DNA of 7,809 nt from Desulfobacterales bacterium (lineage in GTDB: Bacteria; Desulfobacterota; Desulfobacteria; Desulfobacterales; UBA11574). Location of the stretch: positions 1 through 7,809 of the forward strand of contig JAQYVG010000160.1 in NCBI GenBank assembly GCA_030145595.1. The letters run 5' to 3'. Below are positions 1 to 5,624 of the stretch, piece after piece; the first letter of the stretch is position 1; each line of letters begins with the position of its first letter. The notes beneath the pieces were generated by a model that saw only the letters and a list, made by a program, of their open reading frames with translations, made no database searches and had not been told where the DNA came from. The translations under genes were made by a program, and so were the position numbers.

Positions 1-80
1 CCAAGGGTTCGCAGTAGCATACTACGGCTTCACCCTTGGACGCCTTGGATCTGGGGCATCCTCGACTTTCGCTCAATTGA
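1..80. repeat. Palindromic intergenic repeat, copy 1 (cut by window edge)
   Basis: An 8-bp perfect inverted repeat (CCAAGGGT at 1-8, ACCCTTGG at 32-39) encloses a second one (GTAG 14-17, CTAC 22-25, 4-base loop CATA), giving a nested hairpin. The sequence to the right ends in TCGACTT at 62-68 and a CTCAATTGAG palindrome at 72-81. The same order, a GTAG-nnnA-CTAC core followed by TCGACTT, recurs in the same orientation at 4247-4299 with almost equal spacing (48 against 46 bp), so the two are read as copies of one family. The left outer arm, if present, lies outside the window. No gene is seen here. Confidence 0.7.
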
Positions 81-92
81 GGTGTATATTGT

Positions 93-118
93 GTGCGCAT
101 GCGCCCATATGCATGTAT
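93..118. promoter_or_regulatory. Palindrome cluster downstream of the ArsR-type gene, possible second operator
   Basis: Between the repeat and the end of the ArsR-type gene lie GCGCATGCGC (95-104, a perfect 10-bp palindrome), CATATG (106-111) and ATGCAT (109-114). The 9-mer ATGCATGTA at 109-117 is identical to 497-505 in the promoter of the ArsR-type gene. A repressor site controlling something to the left of the window is possible but is inference; no promoter could be assigned. Confidence 0.25.
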
Positions 119-127
119 TTGCCCAAA

Positions 128-147
128 AAAAATCCCGGCTGCATTCA
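128..147 (-). terminator. Weak terminator-like T-tract after the ArsR-type gene
   Basis: On the minus strand a short GCTG/CAGC stem around the stop codon is followed a few bases later by a run of eight T. The stem is only 4 bp and does not abut the T-run, so intrinsic termination is uncertain. Confidence 0.25.
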
Positions 148-498
148 CAGCATACAGGAAGGGCAGCATTCGGCCACACATGTTCTTATTTTTTCCGTAA
201 TATTTACCAGCTTGTCGAGAAATGCCTGGGCGTTGATTTCGTAAAACATGTGGCGGCTTTCCTTTTCGCATTGTAAAATTCCGACCTCGTGCATGAGGGT
301 TAGATGCCTGGAAATAACCGACCGGTCCTGGGGCATATTTTCGGCAATCGTTCCGATGTCAACACGTCCGTTGAGCATAATGAACTTTATAATCTGAACT
401 CGAACCGGTTCGCTCAAGGTTTTGAAAAACTTTGAATCAAAGACTTCAACCAGTTCTTCCGCAATTTTTACTTGTCTGGATGTCAATTGAGATTCCAT
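145..498 (-). CDS. ArsR/SmtB-family transcriptional repressor with C-terminal Cys cluster
   Basis: A 117-residue winged-helix regulator, the usual length for ArsR/SmtB repressors, which leave DNA when they bind a metal, a metalloid or another effector. The family signature SEPVRVQIIKFIM (29-41) matches the ADPTRxxIL helix; the helix-turn-helix covers about 43-75, with the recognition helix around DRSVISRHLTLMHEVG (58-73), followed by the wing. The classic ELCVC arsenic site of helix 3 is absent. Instead there is Cys77 and a C-terminal cluster Cys107, Cys111, Cys112, Cys115 within CVAECCPSC, a candidate site for a thiophilic ligand such as As(III) or for redox sensing; the ligand is inference. 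The ATG at 496-498 has no Shine-Dalgarno but coincides with the predicted transcription start. No target gene lies on the left inside the window; the upstream diguanylate cyclase gene is separated by this gene's own promoter. Confidence 0.9.
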   Translation of the reverse strand: MESQLTSRQVKIAEELVEVFDSKFFKTLSEPVRVQIIKFIMLNGRVDIGTIAENMPQDRSVISRHLTLMHEVGILQCEKESRHMFYEINAQAFLDKLVNITEKIRTCVAECCPSCML

Positions 499-527
499 GC
501 ATGTACATTAATGCACACAAATGCACA
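497..527. promoter_or_regulatory. Candidate autoregulatory operator with ATGCA repeats
   Basis: ATGCA occurs at 497-501, 511-515 and 521-525; the last two belong to a 7-bp direct repeat ATGCACA with a 10-bp period, one DNA turn. TGCAT (498-502) and ATGCA (511-515) also form an inverted repeat with an 8-base spacer. The array overlaps the -10 and spacer of the promoter and the start codon, where a repressor would block transcription. ArsR-family proteins commonly autoregulate; assignment to this protein is inference. Confidence 0.45.
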
Positions 528-533
528 TGTCAA
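505..533 (-). promoter_or_regulatory. Sigma70-type promoter of the ArsR-type gene, leaderless
   Basis: On the minus strand a perfect TTGACA (528-533) is followed after exactly 17 bp by TAATGT (505-510). Counting from the -10, position +1 falls on base 498, the A of the start codon, so the mRNA should be leaderless, which agrees with the missing Shine-Dalgarno. Confidence 0.65.
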
Positions 534-554
534 GAAAAAATTATTTTTGAATTA

Positions 555-1445
555 TTATAATGAGGAGACTCGATTTTTTCCTTCTTGTTTGGCCACATAC
601 ATGGCTTTATCCACTCTTTTGACAAAGTCTCGTATTTCCTCCCCCGGTTCGAACTGGCAGGCACCAACACTTACAGTAATCTTTACAGTCTCATTTGTAC
701 TTGTTGAGAACTCTTGAGCTGATATTTGCTTTCTTATTCTTTCGGCGGCATTCACGGCGGCTTCGAACCCGATTCCGGGAAGAATAATTGTAAATTCCTC
801 TCCACCGTAGCGGTAGGCTGAGTCGGTTATCCGCAAACAAGCTTTAATGATTTTACCTGTCATAGATAGGAAGTTGTCCCCTTCCAGGTGTCCATAGTTG
901 TCGTTTACTATCTTAAAATCATCTATATCAATGAGCAATAAAGACAATGGATGCTTATAACGAGCCGACCTGTTGATCTCTTCTTCCAATTTACTATAGA
1001 AATATCTTGAATTGTAAAGTTGGGTGAGATCGTCGGTAATGCTGAGCTCTTTGTACCTTTTTTCACTCTTTTGCAGCTTATTTTCGACCTTTCGGCGCCT
1101 GATTATCTCAGATTTTAGTTCTTCGGTGCGACGCAAAGAATACAATATGAATCCGATTGCAAAGAAAGAAGGTAGAAAAACAGCTATTTCGTCAAACTCA
1201 TAGGGTTCAAATGGACGAGTGAAGCTGTGAAGTTTTTCAAATGCTCCCAAATACATCATTAACGCGGTACAGAGGACTGCAAAAACAATGACGGCCAAAA
1301 GCTCTTTTAAAGCGGAACTTCCAACGCTTACATGCTTTGGATCGTCTATTGTTCGATCTTTTGGCTCCACAGGTTCTTTTTGCAACTTTCCGCTCTGCTC
1401 CAAGTTACGATTAATGGGCTTTTTGTCAGAGTTTGATGTACGCAC
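555..1445 (-). CDS. Membrane-anchored diguanylate cyclase (GGDEF family)
   Basis: A 296-residue protein predicted to make cyclic di-GMP from two GTP. A polar N-terminus (1-45) precedes two hydrophobic membrane segments (about 48-66 and 86-104) with only about 20 residues between them, then a charged helix or coiled coil (105-133) and a complete GGDEF domain (about 134-296). Visible motifs are DDLTQLYNSRYF (138-149), LLIDIDDFKIVND (170-182), the active-site signature GGEEF (214-218) and the inhibitory I-site RITD (205-208) exactly five residues before it, so both catalysis and product inhibition look intact. There is no EAL domain and no recognisable sensor domain; input is probably through the membrane part. 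The GTG start at 1443-1445 is the furthest upstream in this frame because a TAA stands just before it; its Shine-Dalgarno is weak, so a downstream start is possible. Confidence 0.93.
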   Translation of the reverse strand: MRTSNSDKKPINRNLEQSGKLQKEPVEPKDRTIDDPKHVSVGSSALKELLAVIVFAVLCTALMMYLGAFEKLHSFTRPFEPYEFDEIAVFLPSFFAIGFILYSLRRTEELKSEIIRRRKVENKLQKSEKRYKELSITDDLTQLYNSRYFYSKLEEEINRSARYKHPLSLLLIDIDDFKIVNDNYGHLEGDNFLSMTGKIIKACLRITDSAYRYGGEEFTIILPGIGFEAAVNAAERIRKQISAQEFSTSTNETVKITVSVGACQFEPGEEIRDFVKRVDKAMYVAKQEGKNRVSSL

Positions 1446-1551
1446 TTTATTCGCACACCGCTATTTCTTCGTGAATCCTCTGTAAGACAATTAATTTTAA
1501 GAGATTTTACAGCGCCGACGCGTCAAGGCTTCATAACCCCTAAGGATTGAC

Positions 1552-1571
1552 ACGACCTGAAAGGTCGTTTT
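1552..1571 (+). terminator. Hairpin ACGACCT-GAA-AGGTCGT followed by TTT
   Basis: A perfect 7-bp stem with a 3-base loop is followed on the plus strand by three more T (TTTT including the last stem base). Its polarity as a terminator is plus, but both flanking genes are on the minus strand. On the minus strand it would instead lie at the very 5' end of the transcript from the predicted promoter at 1576-1604, where a terminal hairpin could stabilise the mRNA. Role uncertain. Confidence 0.35.
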
Positions 1572-1575
1572 CAAT

Positions 1576-1604
1576 CTATAACACACAGTTATAATAAACT
1601 TCAA
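1576..1604 (-). promoter_or_regulatory. Candidate promoter with dyad operator for the diguanylate cyclase gene
   Basis: On the minus strand TTGAAG (1599-1604) and TTATAG (1576-1581) are 17 bp apart. A perfect dyad TATAAC-ACACA-GTTATA (1577-1593) fills the spacer and overlaps the -10, the placement expected of a repressor site. The predicted transcript has a leader of about 120 nt before the GTG start. I compared the leader with the c-di-GMP (GEMM) riboswitch core by eye and saw no match. Confidence 0.35.
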
Positions 1605-1658
1605 CCTTAATTGAGCGCAATAAACTCACTTGAAAGTTGTCAGGGCTCAAAATAAATT

Positions 1659-2468
1659 TCAATGCCGGTTGATTCGTGCTTTGGCGTATAGATCAAAGAA
1701 ATGGTTAGTGGGACCGTAGCCTTTGCCGATGTCGAGAGCATTCTCAATGGCACCGCTGATGTATGCCTTGGCAAGCGTGGCGGCCTCGAAAAAGGATTTG
1801 TCCAGGGCCAGATTGGCCGCGATGGCGGAAGAAAAAGTGCAGCCGGTGCCGTGGGTATTTTTGGTTTCTACCCGGTGGCTTTGAAGTTTTTTGTAGTCAA
1901 TGCCGTCGTAAAGAATATCGGTAGCAAGGTCCTCTCCCAGATGTCCGCCCTTGACGACGACTTTTTCGGCGCCAAGCTTTAAAATGTCAGCGGCGGCAGC
2001 TTGCATGTCGTCGAGAGTTTTGATGCTCATACCGGTGAGGGCTTCGGCCTCAAAAATGTTGGGGGTGACAACTTCAGACAGTGGAAATAGATGTTCTACC
2101 AGAGCGTCCTGGGCACCCTGATTCAACAGTCGATAACCGCTTTTGGAAATCATAACCGGATCTAGCACTACTGCCGGCGGATCCACCGCCTTAAGGGCAC
2201 GGGCAATGCTCTCGATCAGTGCAATACTCGACACCATACCGATTTTGACGGCATGGATGTCAATATCATCAAACAGACACAGTATTTGATCGTAGACGAT
2301 CTTAGGCGGCATTTCCTGGACATCATAGACTTTCTGAGTGTTTTGCACCGTAACGGCGGTAATAGCGCTCATGCCGAAAACACCAAGGGCTTGAAACGTT
2401 TTTAGATCCGCCTGAATTCCGGCGCCGCCGGATGAATCCGAACCGGCAATGGTAAGGGCAACCTGCAT
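1659..2468 (-). CDS. thiD: Hydroxymethylpyrimidine/phosphomethylpyrimidine kinase ThiD
   Basis: A 269-residue ribokinase-fold enzyme of thiamine synthesis that phosphorylates HMP and HMP-P to HMP-PP in the cytoplasm. The N-terminal substrate loop AGSDSSGGAGIQADLKTF (8-25) is diagnostic; other conserved segments are VLDPVMISKSG (101-111), TPNIFEAE (135-142), VKGGH (172-176), the anion-hole/catalytic segment THGTGCTFSSA (205-215) and the C-terminal GPTNHF (252-257). Length is normal for stand-alone ThiD. The ATG at 2466-2468 is fixed by a strong GGAGG six bases upstream. It follows the ThiE-ThiL gene with a 58-bp gap on the same strand, so the two most likely form an operon, and its product HMP-PP is the direct substrate of the ThiE domain. 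No clear intrinsic terminator follows it. Confidence 0.96.
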   Translation of the reverse strand: MQVALTIAGSDSSGGAGIQADLKTFQALGVFGMSAITAVTVQNTQKVYDVQEMPPKIVYDQILCLFDDIDIHAVKIGMVSSIALIESIARALKAVDPPAVVLDPVMISKSGYRLLNQGAQDALVEHLFPLSEVVTPNIFEAEALTGMSIKTLDDMQAAAADILKLGAEKVVVKGGHLGEDLATDILYDGIDYKKLQSHRVETKNTHGTGCTFSSAIAANLALDKSFFEAATLAKAYISGAIENALDIGKGYGPTNHFFDLYAKARINRH

Positions 2469-2526
2469 GTTAAACCTCCGGCCTCAATTTAGCGTTAAGC
2501 TTAATTGAAAGTTATTAGTTATTTGT

Positions 2527-4131
2527 TCATCGGTTTAGCCTATTCCCATGCTGGTAGCTTGCAATCCCGGGGGGCAGGTTGAGCAGATGCGTGCCCTGAA
2601 AGGTCAGGCAGCGGCCCACCTGGTAAACCCCTGGAAGGTCCTTGCGAATTTTTTCGAAAATAGACGGCGAACATGCAAACAAAAGTTCATAATCTTCGCC
2701 TCCTGTTAAAACCATATATTCGGGTTTCAAGCGATATTTTTCGCAAAATGAAACTAAAGCGGAGTCAAAATCCCATAAAGAAAAGTCGAATTCTATGGCC
2801 AGGCCGGAGGCCGAGGCAATGTGCCGGGCGTCGCCGGCCAGTCCGTCGCTGATGTCGATAACGCACGTTACGTTGTTATCGGCCAGAACTTTAGCAGCAT
2901 CAAATCTTGCCGTGGGGGATTTGAATTTTGCGATCAGGTTTTCGAATTCCGGATCTTTGCGGGTCAGTGATTCCAGGCCGGCACGGGCCAGGCCGAGAGG
3001 ACCGGTACAATACAGCCCGTATCCGGGACGGGCGCCGGAGCGCACCGGGAAAATAGTGTCGTGTCCCCGTCCGACGGCAAAAAGGTCCAGCGACAGCCGG
3101 CCTGCAGTGGAAATGTTACCGCCGCCCAAAGTACAGCCGTGTTTTCCAAGGGCTTTTAGAATTCCTGCATACAGGGCCTCAACAGTATGGTCCGAAACGT
3201 AAGGCGGTAGCGCAAGATTGACAAAGAGGCTGACGGGAGCGGCATAAGAGGCGGCCAGATCGCTAAAGGTTGATTCAACAGCTTTGCGGCCGACCTCCTG
3301 GGGTGTCTGCCAGTCAAGTCTGAAGTGGACACCTTCTTTCTGGGTATCGGTGGTGATCACAGGTTTGCTTAAGTCTTGCAAAAGAGATGCATCATCGCCG
3401 GGTGCAACCTTAAGGTATGGATCAGACGGGGCCTGCCGGATCAGCTTGTCAATCAGGACGAATTCATCATCCCATGGAGAAGCCAGGGCAGAGCGCGAAG
3501 AGCATCCGCAGACTTCTGAGATTTGCACCGCATGTTGCCGCGGATTTTCAGCACGTGTAACAGCGCTGATCACCGCTACACCGGCGGCACCTCGGTTGAA
3601 GCAAGCTTCGGCACTGCTGTGATCAATTCCGCCGACAGCGACCACCGGCAGCGGTGAGGCCTTGACCACGGCCTCCAGGCCCATAAGGCCGATTGTTTTT
3701 TTGGTATCAGGTTTTGTTTGAGTATCGAAAACAGGTCCTGCTCCAATGTAATCGCATGGTGAAAGATCGCTTTGTTGAAGTTGGAAAGGGTTACTTATCG
3801 ACAATCCCACAATGGCCTGGGGGCCTAAAATATTTCTGGCCAGGACCGGGTCTTCATCATCCCGGCCTAAGTGGACGCCGTCGGCCTGCACAGCTTTGGC
3901 GAGCAGAATATTATCGTTGACGATAAAGGGGACGGCGTTGCATTTACATAGATCTCTGATAGCGGCAGCTTCATCGAAAGATCGCAAAGAAAATGATTTG
4001 TTACGGTACTGGACGATGGTCGCTCCGGCCTGAATGGCGATGCGTACCTGCTCTAGAGGCGGAAAATCCTGGGCACCGTCGTCGGTGATAAAGTAAAAAC
4101 GCAGTGTTTTTTTTAAACGGTCTGGGAGCAT
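2527..4131 (-). CDS. thiE-thiL: Bifunctional thiamine-phosphate synthase / thiamine-monophosphate kinase (ThiE-ThiL fusion)
   Basis: A 534-residue fusion of two cytoplasmic thiamine enzymes. Residues about 1-205 are ThiE (TIM barrel), joining HMP-PP and thiazole phosphate to thiamine phosphate: VQYRNK (40-45), VND (71-73), GVHLGRDD (85-92), YIGAGPVFDTQTK (128-140), AVGGI (165-169) and GVAVISAV (184-191) are present. A short linker containing CGC (208-210) leads to ThiL (about 222-534), which phosphorylates thiamine phosphate to the diphosphate with ATP: APGDDAS (243-249), TTDTQKEGVHF (260-270), SDLAA (290-294), VIDISDGLAGD (424-434) and TGGEDYELLF (476-485). The usual GGD of ThiL reads GGN (337-339). 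No stop or frameshift separates the halves, so the fusion is real in this read. The ATG at 4129-4131 has only a weak AGCAAAG-like ribosome site. No TPP riboswitch is seen upstream; thiD follows. Confidence 0.95.
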   Translation of the reverse strand: MLPDRLKKTLRFYFITDDGAQDFPPLEQVRIAIQAGATIVQYRNKSFSLRSFDEAAAIRDLCKCNAVPFIVNDNILLAKAVQADGVHLGRDDEDPVLARNILGPQAIVGLSISNPFQLQQSDLSPCDYIGAGPVFDTQTKPDTKKTIGLMGLEAVVKASPLPVVAVGGIDHSSAEACFNRGAAGVAVISAVTRAENPRQHAVQISEVCGCSSRSALASPWDDEFVLIDKLIRQAPSDPYLKVAPGDDASLLQDLSKPVITTDTQKEGVHFRLDWQTPQEVGRKAVESTFSDLAASYAAPVSLFVNLALPPYVSDHTVEALYAGILKALGKHGCTLGGGNISTAGRLSLDLFAVGRGHDTIFPVRSGARPGYGLYCTGPLGLARAGLESLTRKDPEFENLIAKFKSPTARFDAAKVLADNNVTCVIDISDGLAGDARHIASASGLAIEFDFSLWDFDSALVSFCEKYRLKPEYMVLTGGEDYELLFACSPSIFEKIRKDLPGVYQVGRCLTFQGTHLLNLPPGIASYQHGNRLNR

Positions 4132-4204
4132 CTTTGCTGCAATCCAAAATTGATGGCGTCGCCAAAACCAGTGTGGGCAAAACCGATAAAAAGGAACTGC
4201 GGGA

Positions 4205-4321
4205 GCGTCGATTTCACCGCATCTACTGCGTTGCAGGGCATTTGCGGTAGTACACTACAGCTGCATGCCCTGCGCCCCCGGCGACGGGATCTTCGACTTG
4301 CATATGCGGCAAACTCGACGC
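4205..4321. repeat. Palindromic intergenic repeat, copy 2 (117 bp, nested hairpins)
   Basis: Nested inverted repeats: GCGTCGA (4205-4211) with TCGACGC (4315-4321); CCGCAT (4217-4222) with ATGCGG (4304-4309); GCAGGGCAT (4233-4241) with ATGCCCTGC (4265-4273), 9 bp perfect; and the core GTAG (4247-4250) with CTAC (4255-4258), loop TACA. The right half carries an extra 20 bases or so, including CGACGGGATC and TCGACTT. It sits between the flavin oxidoreductase gene and thiE-thiL, where it could fold in the read-through RNA. It is related to copy 1 at the window start, with different but still complementary arms. Confidence 0.8.
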
Positions 4322-4351
4322 TTGCAAAATTCAGGTAACGCGATTTTATTT

Positions 4352-5428
4352 TTAACTGCTTGCCTGTTCGTACTCCTGCAGCAACGATGTGATCAGGGCT
4401 TTCACCGAAATAATTTTGTCTATCCGATAGGCATTGGTGCCGGCAAATGCAAACCCGTGCTTCAGCTTGCCTTTCTTGGCACTGATTAAGGCAAAAGAAA
4501 TGCAGTAGGGGCTGTTTTTGTAATCGCATGTTTTAATGCAGTGATAGGGACACTTGAACGGCTTTCGAACTCCAAGGTTTACGTCTTCGATAAACTTGTT
4601 GCGGACCGCCCGTCCGGGGAGCCCCACCGGGCTTTTAATCAGCACCAGATCATCCTCTTGGGCGTCTACAAATGCCTGCTTGAACTCAATGGCGGCGTCA
4701 CACTCATGGGTGGCAACAAAACGGGTCCCCATCTGCACACCGGCCGCCCCCATTTTTAAAAACTTATAAATGTCCTTTCCGCTGTAAACCCCTCCGGCGG
4801 CTATTACCGGAATATCCTTTTGGTGTGCTTCAATAAAGGGCTTGACGGCATCAATAACCTGGGGGATGATTTTTTCCAGGACAAAATCAGGATCATCGAT
4901 TTGTTCCATCTTAAAACCCAGATGCCCGCCGGCCTTGGGACCTTCCACCACCACAGCGTCCGGCAGATAATTGAATCTGGAGAGCCATTTTTTGCATATG
5001 ATCTTGGCAGCCCGGCCCGAAGATACGATAGGGACGAGTTTGGTCTTAGAGCCGTTGGTGAGATACTTGGGCAAATCCAGCGGGAGGCCGGCCCCGCAAA
5101 AAATAATGTCGATGCCTTCCTCAATCGAGATTTTCACCATGTCGGCATAATTTGTTAAAGCGACCATGATATTGACGCCGATGATGCCTTGGGTCATTTC
5201 ACGGGTTTTTCTAATTTCTTTTTTCAGTGCTCTGAGATTGGCTTCAATACCGTTCGAGCGAATGTCGGATTCACTCATACCGATCATGGCGCTACCGATT
5301 ACGCCGATGCCGCCTTCTTCGGCAACGGCTGACGCCAGCCCTGAAAGAGAGATTCCCACGGACATTCCGCCCTGAATAATCGGAATCTTGGCAACCAGAT
5401 CACCAATTTTTAATTCGGTAGGTAGCAT
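4352..5428 (-). CDS. FMN-dependent oxidoreductase, nitronate monooxygenase / FabK-like family
   Basis: A 358-residue TIM-barrel flavoprotein of the 2-nitropropane dioxygenase/nitronate monooxygenase superfamily, which includes the enoyl-ACP reductase FabK. The N-terminal flavin-binding strand reads IPIIQGGMSVGIS (15-27), followed by GGIGVIG (39-45), GVNIMVAL (84-91), the signature EGPKAGGHLG (162-171) with the probable catalytic His169, IPVIAAGGVYSG (206-217) and the phosphate-binding GAAGVQMGTRF (227-237). After the barrel is a cysteine motif CPYHCIKTC plus a further Cys (293, 297, 301, 309), spaced 3-3-7, which could hold an iron-sulfur cluster or a structural metal. Oxygen-dependent nitronate oxidation is doubtful if the host is anaerobic; an NAD(P)H-dependent reductase is as likely. 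The substrate cannot be told. The ATG at 5426-5428 has a poor Shine-Dalgarno. It is co-directional with the thiamine genes but separated by 220 bp and a repeat. Confidence 0.88.
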   Translation of the reverse strand: MLPTELKIGDLVAKIPIIQGGMSVGISLSGLASAVAEEGGIGVIGSAMIGMSESDIRSNGIEANLRALKKEIRKTREMTQGIIGVNIMVALTNYADMVKISIEEGIDIIFCGAGLPLDLPKYLTNGSKTKLVPIVSSGRAAKIICKKWLSRFNYLPDAVVVEGPKAGGHLGFKMEQIDDPDFVLEKIIPQVIDAVKPFIEAHQKDIPVIAAGGVYSGKDIYKFLKMGAAGVQMGTRFVATHECDAAIEFKQAFVDAQEDDLVLIKSPVGLPGRAVRNKFIEDVNLGVRKPFKCPYHCIKTCDYKNSPYCISFALISAKKGKLKHGFAFAGTNAYRIDKIISVKALITSLLQEYEQASS

Positions 5429-5506
5429 AGGCTCGTTTTTTTAAGTTATTGTGAATTCATAAAAAGTTTAATGCTATTGTTTTTTTTTAATGAATATGGT
5501 TCCAAA

Positions 5507-5544
5507 ATGACAGGATTGTTTCCGGGTTTTACAAAAGTTTTACA
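5507..5544 (+). promoter_or_regulatory. Pho-box-like direct repeat upstream of the histidine kinase gene
   Basis: TTTTACA (5527-5533) - AAAG - TTTTACA (5538-5544) has the 7-4-7 layout (11-bp period) of PhoB/OmpR-family tandem half-sites; the heptamer differs from the E. coli CTGTCAT. A single perfect CTGTCAT stands on the minus strand at 5507-5513. With TTTACA (5539-5544) as -35, a possible -10 TTAAAA lies 18 bp on at 5563-5568. The response regulator encoded downstream is of this family, so autoregulation is plausible but unproven. Confidence 0.4.
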
Positions 5545-5624
5545 TTTAGGGTGTTAGATTGATTAAAATTGTTATATGTGTTTAAAAACTTTGTAACCAC
5601 AGAGCAAAAAAGGGACTTAGACTC

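Noticed and set aside
534..560. Terminator between the diguanylate cyclase and ArsR-type genes
   Set aside because: The AT-rich stretch contains direct rather than inverted repeats, so no hairpin forms.
1446..1568. c-di-GMP (GEMM) riboswitch in the diguanylate cyclase leader
   Set aside because: The leader shows neither the conserved GEMM core nor its tetraloop-receptor pattern by eye.
2795..3202. 135-residue plus-strand frame opposite the ThiL domain
   Set aside because: Antisense to a conserved coding region, rich in Pro/Arg/Ser, no recognisable family; a GC-skew shadow.
4132..4204. TPP riboswitch before thiE-thiL
   Set aside because: The conserved THI-box blocks are not seen on the minus strand.
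4113..4529. 138-residue minus-strand reading frame over the repeat and both flanking gene ends
   Set aside because: It overlaps the 3' end of the oxidoreductase gene, the palindromic repeat and the thiE start in another frame; composition is Arg/Cys-rich and low in sense, typical of a shadow.
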